The position numbers and the translations under genes are program-made. A stretch of 64,000 bases of DNA, taken from NCBI GenBank assembly GCA_018265615.1, contig JABLYX010000021.1, positions 1 to 64,000 on the forward strand. Reading direction: 5' to 3'. Origin of the DNA: Lentisphaeria bacterium (lineage in GTDB: Bacteria > Verrucomicrobiota > Lentisphaeria > Victivallales > Victivallaceae). Positions 8,683-17,655 of the stretch are shown in pieces. The notes beneath the pieces were generated by a model. It had not been told where the DNA came from. It saw only the letters and a program-made list of their open reading frames with translations, and did no database searches. Position 1 is the stretch's first letter; each line of letters starts with the position of its first letter.

Positions 8683-10418
8683 ACCTGATTACCGGCTTCG
8701 ATCATCCCGGTTTCTTTTACGGCGCGGCGGCGCTCCTGCTGCTTCTTGCGCTCTATCTGCTTTACCGGCGTTCGGTCGTGAAGCGGGTTCCGGCGATTTT
8801 CCTCTGGGACCGCCCCGAGACGACGCCGAAGAGCGGCTCGCGCTGGCAGGCCAGAAAACTGCCGCTCTCATTTTATCTGGAGGCGCTCGCATTGCTGCTG
8901 CTTGTTCTGGCCGCGACTGCGCCGTTCCGCATGACGGACGAGGCGTACCCGGTTCTCGCGGTGGTGCTGGACAACTCATTTTCGATGCAGGCTGCCCCCC
9001 CGGGCGGCCTCTCTCCGCGCGAACAGGGGGTGGCTGAATTGAAGAAGCGCCTCGCGCGCTATCCGGGGCGGCGCGTGCTGATGATCCTGGCCGGGAACGA
9101 AGCGCGGCTCCTCTCCGACAGCCGGGAGAAGCCGGAGTTCGAGCCGCGCTGGCCGGCGGACGAGCCCGCCGCCGATATCGCCGGGGCGATCGCGCTGGCG
9201 CGGACGCGGAGCGCGGGATGCGAGCTTCTGGTGATTTCCGACCGCGCGCCCGATTTTCCGCTTGCGGAGGACACGGGGTATTTCGCCGCCGGAACGCCGC
9301 TCGGGAACACTGCGCTTGTGAATGTGCGCCGCCGCGGCGATACGCTCCTCGCCGAAGCGCTGAATGCGTCGGCGGAGCCGAAGCGGGTGCGGCTTGAGCT
9401 TGAACCGGGCGGATCGGCGGGCGCGGTTGAACTCAAGCCCGGGGAGCGCTGCAAATTTGTCTGCCGGATTCCGGCCGCCGCGAAGAACAGCGAAATTGCG
9501 GTGACGCTGCGGGCGGACAACGACCCGCTGCCGTTCGACAACCGCGCCGTCGTGCTTTCCGAAGAGCGCGCGCCGTTGGCGGTCCGCTATGCGGAGGGGG
9601 TCCCGGAGCCGATGGCGCGTGAACTTGACGCGGTTCTTGCGGAGAATCCCGACTTCACGCGCTCCGGCAAGCCGGAGCTCGTTTTCGGCGGTTCCGGCCT
9701 CGCCCCCGGGGAGTATCACCGCTTTATCTGGAACTCCGGCGCGCCGGGGAAGGCGTCGTCGACGCTCGAGCCGGTTTCGGCCCGCTCGGGGCAGCCGCTG
9801 ACGCGCGGGCTCGCCCTGACGGATCTCCGCTGGAGCGCCGATCCGGAGCTGCGGCTGCCGGGCGATCTGCTGCTGCGGCGCGGCGATTCGCAGCTTCTCT
9901 CGTTCCGCCGCCGCCTCGACGGCTACTGCGACATCTATCTGAACCTCGACCCGGAAAAATCGAACCTGAGCCGCCGTCCGTTCTGGCCCGCCCTTTTCTG
10001 GAACATCGCGGAATTCCTTCGCTCCGAACGGCCCGGTCCGGGGCGGCGCAACTGGCGCAGCGGCGAGACCGTCGAATTCCGGGTGGCCGACCCCGCTTTG
10101 CGCGAGGTGCGCGTCTTATGTCCGGACAAAACCGAACGGCGCGCGGTTCCGTTCCGCCGCCGGGTCATGATTGCGGACCTGCCGCCCGGCGTGAGCCGGA
10201 TCGAGGCGGGGGAGGAGAAGTGGAGCGTCTCCGTCCTGCCGCTCTCCGCCGCCGAGTCGGTGCTGGACCGCTCCGGCCGCCTCCTGCGCAATCCGGAGCG
10301 CGTCGGGCAGATGGCGGAGAATCCGCGCACGCCGCTCGGCTGGATCGCGCTGTTGCTTGCGGCGGCCCTCCTCATGTTCCATCAGTACAAACTCAGTTCC
10401 AGGCGAGGTGACGCATGA
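8679..10418 (+). CDS. BatA-like membrane protein with degenerate VWA domain
   Basis: 579 residues. Two N-terminal membrane segments (about 12-28 and 65-82) flank a basic loop, the arrangement of the BatA N-terminal double-TM domain. A VWA-like region follows with a MIDAS-type DNSFSM (about 100-105), then a long beta-rich extracytoplasmic part and a final C-terminal TM (LGWIALLLAAALLMF). Start ATG 8679 is set by the 4-bp overlap with the DUF58 gene. BatA-type proteins are encoded with moxR, DUF58 and VWA genes in aerotolerance-type operons. A specific role for this organism is not visible. Confidence 0.85.
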   Translation: MNLITGFDHPGFFYGAAALLLLLALYLLYRRSVVKRVPAIFLWDRPETTPKSGSRWQARKLPLSFYLEALALLLLVLAATAPFRMTDEAYPVLAVVLDNSFSMQAAPPGGLSPREQGVAELKKRLARYPGRRVLMILAGNEARLLSDSREKPEFEPRWPADEPAADIAGAIALARTRSAGCELLVISDRAPDFPLAEDTGYFAAGTPLGNTALVNVRRRGDTLLAEALNASAEPKRVRLELEPGGSAGAVELKPGERCKFVCRIPAAAKNSEIAVTLRADNDPLPFDNRAVVLSEERAPLAVRYAEGVPEPMARELDAVLAENPDFTRSGKPELVFGGSGLAPGEYHRFIWNSGAPGKASSTLEPVSARSGQPLTRGLALTDLRWSADPELRLPGDLLLRRGDSQLLSFRRRLDGYCDIYLNLDPEKSNLSRRPFWPALFWNIAEFLRSERPGPGRRNWRSGETVEFRVADPALREVRVLCPDKTERRAVPFRRRVMIADLPPGVSRIEAGEEKWSVSVLPLSAAESVLDRSGRLLRNPERVGQMAENPRTPLGWIALLLAAALLMFHQYKLSSRRGDA

Positions 10419-13159
10419 GCATCCTGTGGCCGGTGGCCTTTCTGCTGATTCTGCCGTTGGCGGTGTTTCACTACTGCCGCCCGTTCCGGAGCCGCTGGGT
10501 GAACGCGTTGCGGCTGCTGCTCTACTGTGCGGTCGTGCTGGCGTTGGCGGGAATTGTGATCGAGTGGCCCGACCGCGCCGGAACGCTCATCGCTGCGGTT
10601 GACCGCAGCCGCTCGATGCCGGAGAACGCGAAGGCGGAGGCCGAGTCGTTCATCCGCCGTCTCGAGGGCGCGCGTCCCCGCGATTCGCATCTCGGCGTGA
10701 TCGCGTTCGGGGCCGGAGCCGTGATCGACAAGCTGCCGGAGTCTCCCGGCTTCGATGGGCTCAGGAGCCGCATCGGCAACCCGGACGGTTCGAACCTGTC
10801 GGAGGCGCTTTCGCTCGCCCTGCGACAGATTCCGGCCGATTCGCCGGGGCGCATCCTGCTGCTGACCGACGGGCTCTGGACCGGCTCGGATCCGGCGCGG
10901 GCGATGGCGCTTGCGGCCGCGCGCGGCGTGCCGGTCGACGTCCGGCCGCTGAAACGCAGCGCAGTGCACGATCTCGCGATCGCGGATATCGAAGCGCCGC
11001 TTACAGCCGCGGCCGGGGAGTTCTATACGCTGAACTGCCGGATTGTTTCTCCCGTCCCGCAGCGCGCGGTCTGCCGGATCCGGCGCGGGAGCGGTCCGTG
11101 GATGACGCGCGAAGTCGAGCTGCACCGCGGCGTGAACTTCGTCTCATGGCGCGACCGCAGTGAGAAGCCGGGCATTGCGGATTACACGGTTGAAATCGCC
11201 GGGACGGATTCCCCGGCGGACGAGCGCCCGGAGAACAACCGGGCGCGGCGGCTGATCGAAATCGCGGGACGGAAGCAGGTGCTGCTGCTCACGGAGTCGC
11301 CCTCCGGCAACCTCGGGCGCGTACTCAGGGAGGCCGGGATTCCGGTCGTTTCGCGCCGTCCGTCTCCGGCGGAGCTCACGCCGGAGAAGCTCGCGGGCTA
11401 TTCCGGCGTGATTATCGAGAACGTTCCCGCCTCGCGCCTCGGGCCGGACGGCATGTCGCTGCTGGCGGGCATGGTGAAATCCGGTGCGCTCGGCCTCATG
11501 ATGACCGGCGGACGCAGCTCGTTTGCGGTCGGCGGCTACTTCCGTTCGCCGCTCGAAGAGGTGCTGCCGGTTTCGATGGAGCAGCGGCAGGAGATGCGCA
11601 AGAGTCTGCTTGCGCTCACCGTTGCGCTTGACCGTTCCGGCAGCATGGCCGCGCCGGTCGGGAACATGACCAAGATGGATATGGCGAACCTGGCGACGCT
11701 TGAGGTGTTCAAGCTCCTGATGCCGCGCGACGAGTTCAGCGTCATCGCCGTGGACAGCGCTCCGCATGTGGTCATTCCGCTGACGCCGGTCGAAGACATC
11801 GTCGGCGGCGAGACGCGGATCCGCAGCATCGAATCGATGGGCGGGGGCATTTTCACCTATACCGCGCTGCATGCCGCGACAGCCGAACTCATGAAGTCGA
11901 AGGCAGTGACCCGCCATCTGATTCTCTTTGCCGACGCGGCGGACGCGGAGGAGCCGGGGGCCTACCGGGAGCTTCTTGCCCGCACGGCGCGGGAGGGGAT
12001 CACGGTCAGCGTGGTCGGGCTCGGCTTCGAAACCGACAGCGACGCGGAGTTCCTGAAGGACGTCGCGAAGCGCGGCAACGGGATGATCTACTTTTCCGAC
12101 CGCGCCGACGAGCTGCCGCGCATCTTTGCGCAGGACACGTTCCTCATGGCGCGCAACACCTTTATCGATACGCCCGTCGAGGGGCTCTACACGGCCGCGC
12201 TCCGCACGCTTTCGAAAGCCGATTTCGGGCGTTCGGCCGAATTCGGCGGTTACAACCTCTGCTACGGCAAAGAAGGGAGCGAAGTCATCCTTGTCAGCAA
12301 TGATGAGTTCAAAGCGCCGCTCGCCGCAACGGGGCAGGCCGGGCTCGGGCGGGTCAGCGTGCTGACCGCCGAGGCCGACGGGGAGTACACCGGTCAGTTT
12401 GCGGCCGACCCGATGGCCGGGACGCTGCTTTCGGCGCTGGCCGGATGGATGACCACGCCGGATGCCGGGAGTGAGGAGTATCTGGTGACCCAGACGCTGG
12501 CCGACGGCGTGCACCGCATCGAAATGCACCTGAATCCGGACCGCGAGCGCGATCCGTTCAAAACGCTTCCCGTGGTCAATACGGTTGTGACGCGCGATTA
12601 TGGCCCGCCCGCCGCGCGGCAGGATGTGTTCACCTGGGTTGCGCCCGACCGGCTCGAGGTGAATATTCCGCTCGAAGGCGGCGCGGTTTACCTTTCGACG
12701 GTCGGCTGGGAGGGGAAACGCCCGGAAGCGCTGGCTCCGGCCGCGCTCATCTACTCGCCGGAGTTCCGGCCGGAAGAGAATGGTTCGGGGGCGGAGGTCA
12801 TGGAGATGGCCGAATCGACCGGCGGCCGTGAACGGCTGCTGCCGGACGGGATCTGGAAGGAGCTCCCGCCGCGCCGCCGCAGCTTCGACCTCACGCCGTG
12901 GATCGCGCTTGCGGCACTGATCCTGCTTCTGCTGGAGGTCTCGGAGCGCCGGCTCGGAATCTTTACGGCGTTCTTCCGTCGCCGGGCGGCCTCCTCCGTC
13001 GCCGTGGCGGGGCAGGGGAAGGCGGAGAGGAAACGCCGCGGACGGAGGAAGCCCGTCGAAGAGGCCGTTCCGGCCGAAGAGAGTGCGCCCGAGTCTCCCG
13101 CCGAACCGGAGGAGGAGGGGGCGCTCGGTGACGCGCTGCGCCGGGCGCGCCGCCGGTGA
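10415..13159 (+). CDS. large membrane VWA protein with two MIDAS-type domains
   Basis: 914 residues. Two N-terminal TM segments come first (about 5-20 and 28-50), then a first VWA-like domain (AAVDRSRSM, about 65-73), a central region that looks like the glutamine-amidotransferase-like domain common in this family (about 280-390), a second canonical VWA domain with the MIDAS motif DRSGSM (about 405-410), and a C-terminal TM near 830-850 followed by a basic/acidic tail. The start overlaps the previous stop (ATGA). This is the last gene of the operon and faces the convergent 5'-nucleotidase gene. Probable function: envelope-located partner of the MoxR ATPase. Confidence 0.87.
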   Translation: MSILWPVAFLLILPLAVFHYCRPFRSRWVNALRLLLYCAVVLALAGIVIEWPDRAGTLIAAVDRSRSMPENAKAEAESFIRRLEGARPRDSHLGVIAFGAGAVIDKLPESPGFDGLRSRIGNPDGSNLSEALSLALRQIPADSPGRILLLTDGLWTGSDPARAMALAAARGVPVDVRPLKRSAVHDLAIADIEAPLTAAAGEFYTLNCRIVSPVPQRAVCRIRRGSGPWMTREVELHRGVNFVSWRDRSEKPGIADYTVEIAGTDSPADERPENNRARRLIEIAGRKQVLLLTESPSGNLGRVLREAGIPVVSRRPSPAELTPEKLAGYSGVIIENVPASRLGPDGMSLLAGMVKSGALGLMMTGGRSSFAVGGYFRSPLEEVLPVSMEQRQEMRKSLLALTVALDRSGSMAAPVGNMTKMDMANLATLEVFKLLMPRDEFSVIAVDSAPHVVIPLTPVEDIVGGETRIRSIESMGGGIFTYTALHAATAELMKSKAVTRHLILFADAADAEEPGAYRELLARTAREGITVSVVGLGFETDSDAEFLKDVAKRGNGMIYFSDRADELPRIFAQDTFLMARNTFIDTPVEGLYTAALRTLSKADFGRSAEFGGYNLCYGKEGSEVILVSNDEFKAPLAATGQAGLGRVSVLTAEADGEYTGQFAADPMAGTLLSALAGWMTTPDAGSEEYLVTQTLADGVHRIEMHLNPDRERDPFKTLPVVNTVVTRDYGPPAARQDVFTWVAPDRLEVNIPLEGGAVYLSTVGWEGKRPEALAPAALIYSPEFRPEENGSGAEVMEMAESTGGRERLLPDGIWKELPPRRRSFDLTPWIALAALILLLLEVSERRLGIFTAFFRRRAASSVAVAGQGKAERKRRGRRKPVEEAVPAEESAPESPAEPEEEGALGDALRRARRR

Positions 13160-13162
13160 AAG

Positions 13163-13182
13163 GGACGCTTTGGTCAGCGTCC
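13163..13182. other. short inverted repeat at a convergent gene junction
   Basis: A perfect 7-bp stem (GGACGCT / AGCGTCC) with a 6-base loop lies between the stop of the VWA gene and the last codons of the convergent 5'-nucleotidase gene. There is no T-run on either side, so it is only a weak candidate for a bidirectional terminator. Confidence 0.25.
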
Positions 13183-14532
13183 GCCGGCTTTCAGGCAGGC
13201 GGCCACGGCTTCGCGTTCGGTGACGCCGAGCCGTCTGTACGCGCCCGCCTCCATTTTCCCGCGCAGCAGCGGGTTGCTTGTGAGTGAGTACGCCGTGACC
13301 GCGAGCGTGAGCTTTTCCGGCGCGTCCGGCGCCGTCCATTCCTTCCCCTTTTCCCGGACCCTGATTCCCGCGAAAGAGAAGACGCTGCGGCCGCGGCGGC
13401 TAGCCGCACCGACCTCCTTCAGCAACGCAGTGAACTCAGTCTTCGTCAGTTCGACGGTGCAGAGCTCATTCTCATACGGCAGCAGCGTGAAGAGCCCCGC
13501 GTTCGTGACCGCGCGAGGGATGGCGAACTGCGGCAGCGCGGAGACCGAAAACATCGCCGCGTCGCTTCCTGCGGCGGCTTTCAGCGCTTCCGCGCCGATG
13601 CGGCAGATCGGCGCGGTATTGTCCCGTTTCTCCGGCAGCCGCAGCGGCTCCTGAGTCGTGGCGATAACCGTCTCCGCATACGGCGCACAGGCGGCCAGGA
13701 AAGGGCGCGCGGCCTGTTCGGCCCCGGCGTCGATGCGCGGATCGGCATCGTCGGGGCGGACAATCTCCGAGGTGATCCGCAGCAGCCTGCCGGTGCCGTC
13801 GTCGAATTCCGCCCGGATTCTTGCGAAGCATGCGGCATAGCGCCCCGCCTGGACGAACCATGCTCCGGCGATCTTGCGTCCCGGCTCCTCCTCGTGGCTG
13901 TGTCCGGCAAGCACAAGGTCGATTTCCGGGAATTCCGCGAGGAAACGGAACATCGTTCCGGGCGGCGTGTAGGGGCCGGAGTGCCACGCGAGGACGACGA
14001 GCTCCGGCTTCGCCGCGAGCAATTGCGGCATGATCCGGCGCAGCGCGTCGCGGTTCGGTTCGAAGTTCCAGCCGGAATCCGGCAGCAGCCGTTTCGGCAT
14101 TTTCGGGTCGGTCATGCCGATGACGGCGATTTTGAGATTGTTCCGTTCGATGAGCGTCCACGCCTCCGGCCGGAAGCCGGGACGGCTGAATTCCGCGCCG
14201 AGCGTTTTGCCGTGGAACTCCCGCGCCGCCCGTACAAGCGGCTCCGGCCCGAACTCGAAATCGTGGTTGCCGGGAACCCAGACGTCGTAACGGAGTTCGT
14301 TCAGAAGCGCGGTCATGACGCGCCCTTCGCTGTGGCGCGAAAGCAGCGTCCCCTGCAGCGTGTCGCCGCAGTCGATGCGGATCGCGCCGGGCTTTTCCCG
14401 CAGCAGCGGCGCGAGCCGGAGGAACGCTTCGGCCCGCCCGTGGATATCCGTCGTGCAATGGATCTCGACCTCCGCCGCGTAGCCGGCGAAGAGGAGGAAA
14501 CACGACAGGAGGAAAGGCCGGAAGTGCTTCAT
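13174..14532 (-). CDS. secreted metallophosphatase / 5'-nucleotidase (UshA family)
   Basis: 452 residues with an N-terminal signal peptide (about 1-20). Calcineurin-like metal motifs are in order: DIHG (29-32), GDTLQG (56-61), GNHD (88-91), an AWHSG histidine, and GHSHEE. The C-terminal half corresponds to the 5'-nucleotidase C-terminal domain. It should hydrolyse extracytoplasmic nucleotides or related phosphoesters to release nucleosides and phosphate. Its ATG overlaps the stop of upp by 4 bp, so the two are co-transcribed and probably serve nucleotide scavenging. Length is slightly short for UshA (about 550). Confidence 0.88.
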   Translation of the reverse strand: MKHFRPFLLSCFLLFAGYAAEVEIHCTTDIHGRAEAFLRLAPLLREKPGAIRIDCGDTLQGTLLSRHSEGRVMTALLNELRYDVWVPGNHDFEFGPEPLVRAAREFHGKTLGAEFSRPGFRPEAWTLIERNNLKIAVIGMTDPKMPKRLLPDSGWNFEPNRDALRRIMPQLLAAKPELVVLAWHSGPYTPPGTMFRFLAEFPEIDLVLAGHSHEEEPGRKIAGAWFVQAGRYAACFARIRAEFDDGTGRLLRITSEIVRPDDADPRIDAGAEQAARPFLAACAPYAETVIATTQEPLRLPEKRDNTAPICRIGAEALKAAAGSDAAMFSVSALPQFAIPRAVTNAGLFTLLPYENELCTVELTKTEFTALLKEVGAASRRGRSVFSFAGIRVREKGKEWTAPDAPEKLTLAVTAYSLTSNPLLRGKMEAGAYRRLGVTEREAVAACLKAGGR

Positions 14533-15155
14533 GCGTGGACGGTTCCGAAGATCCGGTCGCCCGCGTCCCCGAGCCCCGGCACGATATATTTGTTCGCGTC
14601 GAGCTTTCCGTCGAGGCAGCCGGTGTAGACTTCGATCTCCGGGTGACGCGATTCGATCACGGCTTTTCCCTCGGGAGCACTGATGATCGTGACGACGACG
14701 ATGTGGCGGTAGCCGCTGCGTTTCAGGAGCGTGATCGCCTCGGCCAGCGAATTTCCCGTCGCGAGCATGGGGTCGAGCAGTATCGCGAGCGATTCCGGCG
14801 TCGGCTTCGGCAGCTTGCAGTAGTATTCGCGCGGCAGCTTCGTTTCATGGTCGCGTTCGAGCCCGATGAAACCGACCGTCGATTCGGGGGCGAGGCGCTG
14901 CAGCGCCTCGAGCATGCCCATTCCGGCGCGCAGGATCGGCACGAGCACGATGTCGTTCGCGATCCGGTACCCGGCGGCTTCGGCCAGCGGGGTCATGACC
15001 CGGAACTCCTCGAGTCTGATGTTCTTCAGCGCCTCGCAGGCGATGAAGCCGGTGATCTCCTGCACGCACTCCCGGAAACGGGCGCACGGCGTGTCGCGGT
15101 CGCGCAGGATTGTGAGTTTCGCCTTGATGCACGGATGATCGACGATGTGAAGCAT
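14529..15155 (-). CDS. upp: uracil phosphoribosyltransferase
   Basis: 208 residues, the normal length for bacterial UPRTase, which makes UMP from uracil and PRPP in pyrimidine salvage. The PRPP-binding loop DPMLATGNS (128-136) and the uracil-site region near the C-terminus (YIVPGLGDAGDRIFGT) are both present. The ATG at 15155 is preceded by AAGGTGG at a normal distance. An upstream in-frame start would place coding sequence over the promoter and is rejected. It is followed by the 5'-nucleotidase gene in a 4-bp overlap. Confidence 0.96.
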   Translation of the reverse strand: MLHIVDHPCIKAKLTILRDRDTPCARFRECVQEITGFIACEALKNIRLEEFRVMTPLAEAAGYRIANDIVLVPILRAGMGMLEALQRLAPESTVGFIGLERDHETKLPREYYCKLPKPTPESLAILLDPMLATGNSLAEAITLLKRSGYRHIVVVTIISAPEGKAVIESRHPEIEVYTGCLDGKLDANKYIVPGLGDAGDRIFGTVHA

Positions 15156-15183
15156 AATCCACCTTTCAGCATGTAGTTCTTCA

Positions 15184-15212
15184 AGTATACCGCCTTTTCC
15201 GGCTTCCCGCAA
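15184..15212 (-). promoter_or_regulatory. probable sigma70 promoter of upp
   Basis: On the - strand, TTGCGG (15212-15207), a 17-bp spacer and TATACT (15189-15184, 5 of 6 consensus bases) sit about 30 bp before the upp ATG, leaving a short leader with the ribosome binding site. Confidence 0.55.
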
Positions 15213-15255
15213 CCCGGAAATCGGGAAAAAATCGTAAAAATCCTGTTCGGAAGAC

Positions 15256-15285
15256 TTGAAGAATCGGAAATGAAAGGCATATTAA
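15256..15285 (+). promoter_or_regulatory. possible promoter of the small basic protein gene
   Basis: TTGAAG (15256-15261), an 18-bp spacer and TATTAA (15280-15285) lie about 120 bp before the small-protein ATG. Each hexamer matches the consensus at 4 of 6 positions. I see nothing else definite between 15286 and 15390. Confidence 0.3.
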
Positions 15286-15407
15286 TAAGCATTGCCGTTT
15301 GCGATCGGATTGTGATGGAAGTTCCAGCTGCTTTCCTCCGCCGGTTTCAACGGTGGTCATTGGCGATTTTCATTTGTGAAAACAATTAAGAAATATGAGG
15401 TGATAGC

Positions 15408-15563
15408 ATGTCCCAGCATCCGAGTCTCCGCGTCGGCGGAAAAATCCGCAAAGTCCGCAATGTCATGAAGCGTTACGAGCGCATCGATGTGCTCCGCGCC
15501 GACGGCCGCATCCCCGAAGAGAAGGTTCTCGGGCTGCCGAAGACCAAGCCGGTCGAAATCTGA
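15408..15563 (+). CDS. small basic protein of the PVC superphylum
   Basis: 51 residues beginning MSQHPSLRVGGKIRKVRN and ending GLPKTKPVEI. The MSxHPSL start, the RNVxKRxERI core, the DGRxxE segment and the GLPKTK end are the features of the short basic protein known from Chlamydiae, Verrucomicrobia, Planctomycetes and relatives (a TIGRFAM equivalog, TIGR04137 if I recall correctly). Its biochemical role is not established to my knowledge; its size and charge suggest nucleic-acid or ribosome binding. GAGGTG lies 6 bp before the ATG. It is monocistronic: a clear terminator follows 20 bp after the stop. Confidence 0.88.
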   Translation: MSQHPSLRVGGKIRKVRNVMKRYERIDVLRADGRIPEEKVLGLPKTKPVEI

Positions 15564-15583
15564 GCCGTTAACGGCGAAGAAAG

Positions 15584-15621
15584 AAAAATGCGGGGCGGTG
15601 CAATCCGGACCCGCATTTTTT
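15584..15621 (+). terminator. rho-independent terminator after the small basic protein gene
   Basis: An 11-bp stem AAAAATGCGGG / CCCGCATTTTT with a 15-base loop, ending in a run of six T (15616-15621). It lies 20 bp after the stop codon and upstream of the next gene's ribosome binding site. Confidence 0.85.
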
Positions 15622-15645
15622 GTATCGTCACCAGGAGGGGCGGCC

Positions 15646-16620
15646 ATGCCGGAATTCGGAACTTTCGATGCGCTCACGCCGGATGTGATTTTCACGGCGG
15701 CGGAGAAGGCGTTTTCCTGCCGTTTCTCCGGCGTTCTGATGCCGCTGCCGTCGTATATCAACCGGGTGTACGAGATGGAGTCGGCGGAGCGCGAGCGTTT
15801 CATCTTCAAATTCTACCGCCCCGGGCGCTGGAGCCGCGCCGCGCTGCTCGAGGAGCATGTATTCACGCTCGAGGCGCGCGAGGCAGAGATTCCGGTCATC
15901 GCCCCGCTGCGCCAGTCGAACGGTTCGACGCTTGGCGTCGCGGAGGACGGGACCTTTTTCGCCGCGTTTCCGAAGCGTTGGGGCAGGGGGCTCGAATCGG
16001 AGTCGGACGCGCCGGTCTGGCTGCGGCTCGGCGCGCTGCTCGGCAGGCTGCACACGGTCGGGGCGATGCGCTCCGCGAAGCACCGGATCAGCCTCGATCC
16101 GCGCGGAAACACACTGAGCGAGGCCGCGCACCTGCTTTCGAGCGGGGTCGCTTCCGACCGGGTGCTGCCCGCGCTCTCATCCGTGCTCCGGCGGCTGCTC
16201 CGGGAGCTTCAGGAGCGCTATCGCTCTTCCGGGACGGTCCGGCTGCACGGCGACTGTCACAGGGGCAACATTCTCGAGCGCCCCGGCGAGGGGCTGATGC
16301 TGATCGACTTCGACGACATGCTCTCGGGCCCGCCGGTTCAGGATCTCTGGCTGCTGCTGCCGGGGCCCGCGGAGGAGTGCTCGTTCGAGCTGGGCGAACT
16401 GCTTGCCGGATACGAATCGATCCGGAGCTTCGACCGTTCCAGCCTCGACCAGATCGAGCTGCTCCGCGCCATGCGGATGATCTACTTTCTCGACTGGTGC
16501 GCGAAACAGCGGAACGACTGCAACTTTGCGGAGCGCTACCCGGATTGGGGTTCCGATCTATTCTGGCGGGCCGAGATCCGGGCGCTTGAAGCGCAATACG
16601 CCGCGATCATCGGCTGCTGA
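15646..16620 (+). CDS. srkA: SrkA/YihE-like protein kinase (APH-fold)
   Basis: 324 residues matching the stress response kinase A family along its whole length. Visible features are the N-terminal LTPDVI start, FKFYRPGRWS with its catalytic-type lysine, LEEHVFTLEA, the catalytic loop HGDCHRGNIL (D203), and the metal-binding IDFDDM (D221). In E. coli SrkA is a cytoplasmic Ser/Thr kinase that counters stress-induced death. ATG 15646 is chosen for the AGGAGGGG just upstream. There is no operon partner: a terminator lies upstream and the next gene is 24 bp downstream. Confidence 0.87.
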   Translation: MPEFGTFDALTPDVIFTAAEKAFSCRFSGVLMPLPSYINRVYEMESAERERFIFKFYRPGRWSRAALLEEHVFTLEAREAEIPVIAPLRQSNGSTLGVAEDGTFFAAFPKRWGRGLESESDAPVWLRLGALLGRLHTVGAMRSAKHRISLDPRGNTLSEAAHLLSSGVASDRVLPALSSVLRRLLRELQERYRSSGTVRLHGDCHRGNILERPGEGLMLIDFDDMLSGPPVQDLWLLLPGPAEECSFELGELLAGYESIRSFDRSSLDQIELLRAMRMIYFLDWCAKQRNDCNFAERYPDWGSDLFWRAEIRALEAQYAAIIGC

Positions 16621-16644
16621 GTTTCGATAAAACGGGATGAAGGC

Positions 16645-17622
16645 GTGAAAAATCAATTTGAAGACCTGACGCGGCGGGTGATCCGCAGTTCGATCGACTG
16701 GAGCGGAGCCGGGCTGCGGCTGGACGACTACCTCGCGGCGCGGTTTACCTACCGGAGTCTCGAAGAGTGGCGCGACCGGATCGTGCGGGGCGAGATCATG
16801 GTGAATGACGGCGCGGCGGCGCCGGAGCAGCTGCTTGCGCTGCACGACAAGCTCGAATATTTTCCCGGCGACCTGCCGGAGCCGGAGGCGGATCTGTCGT
16901 TCCGCGTGGCTTATGAGGATGAGGAACTGCTGATCATCGACAAGCCCGGCAACCTCTGTGTGCACCCGTCCGGGCCGTTTTTCCGCCATACGCTCTGGCA
17001 TTTGCTCTGTACGCAGTACGGGAAGATCCATCTGGTGAACCGGCTCGACCGCGAAACCTCGGGGCTCCTGATTGCCGCGAAAAACCCGCAGGCCGCCGCA
17101 AAGCTCGGCAAACCCTCCTGGCCGGTCCGGAAGGAGTATCTCGCACTGGTGTTCGGCAGTTTTTCCGAATGCATGGAAGCGTACGGTTTTCTCATGCAGG
17201 ATACGCAAAGCGCGGTGCGCAAAAAGCGCCGCTTCGTGCCCGGTGAACGCCCTCCCGCCGGAGCGCTGCGGGTCGAGTCGGCGGGGACGCGGCTGCTTCC
17301 GGAGCTGTGCGGGGCGGAGGCGAGTCTGGTGCGTGCGGTCCCGGAGACGGGCAGGCTGCACCAGATCCGGGCCACCTTGTATTCGCTCGGCTTTCCGCTT
17401 CTCGGCGACAAGCTCTACGGGCCGGACGACTCCATCTATCTCAAGATCCGTTCCGGTGCGATTACGGCGGAGGACCGTGAGAAGCTCATCCTGCCGCGGC
17501 AGGCGCTGCATTCGGCGCTGCTGGAGGTGCGGCATCCGGTCACGAATGAACTGATTCGCGTGGAATCTCCGCTTCCGGCGGAGCTCTCGGCTTGCATTCC
17601 GGAAAAGATCGGTTTATATTAA
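16645..17622 (+). CDS. RluA-family pseudouridine synthase
   Basis: 325 residues with an N-terminal S4-like RNA-binding domain (about 20-75) and the RluA catalytic domain (about 88-310). The motif is VNRLDRETSG with catalytic D135; the usual His before RLD is Asn here. The late motif TGRLHQIRATL is also present. It should isomerise uridines in rRNA or tRNA, but the target site cannot be told from sequence. It starts with GTG at 16645 and has only a weak ribosome binding site. A candidate promoter for the next gene overlaps its 3' end. Confidence 0.88.
   Translation: MKNQFEDLTRRVIRSSIDWSGAGLRLDDYLAARFTYRSLEEWRDRIVRGEIMVNDGAAAPEQLLALHDKLEYFPGDLPEPEADLSFRVAYEDEELLIIDKPGNLCVHPSGPFFRHTLWHLLCTQYGKIHLVNRLDRETSGLLIAAKNPQAAAKLGKPSWPVRKEYLALVFGSFSECMEAYGFLMQDTQSAVRKKRRFVPGERPPAGALRVESAGTRLLPELCGAEASLVRAVPETGRLHQIRATLYSLGFPLLGDKLYGPDDSIYLKIRSGAITAEDREKLILPRQALHSALLEVRHPVTNELIRVESPLPAELSACIPEKIGLY
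17592..17620 (+). promoter_or_regulatory. probable promoter of the GxQ-repeat protein genes
   Basis: TTGCAT (17592-17597), a 17-bp spacer and TATATT (17615-17620, 5 of 6) overlap the last codons of the pseudouridine synthase gene. They lie about 36 bp before the ATG of the first secreted repeat protein. Confidence 0.45.
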
Positions 17623-17655
17623 CGTATCCTTAACCTTTAAAGAGGAGGAAAAGTT

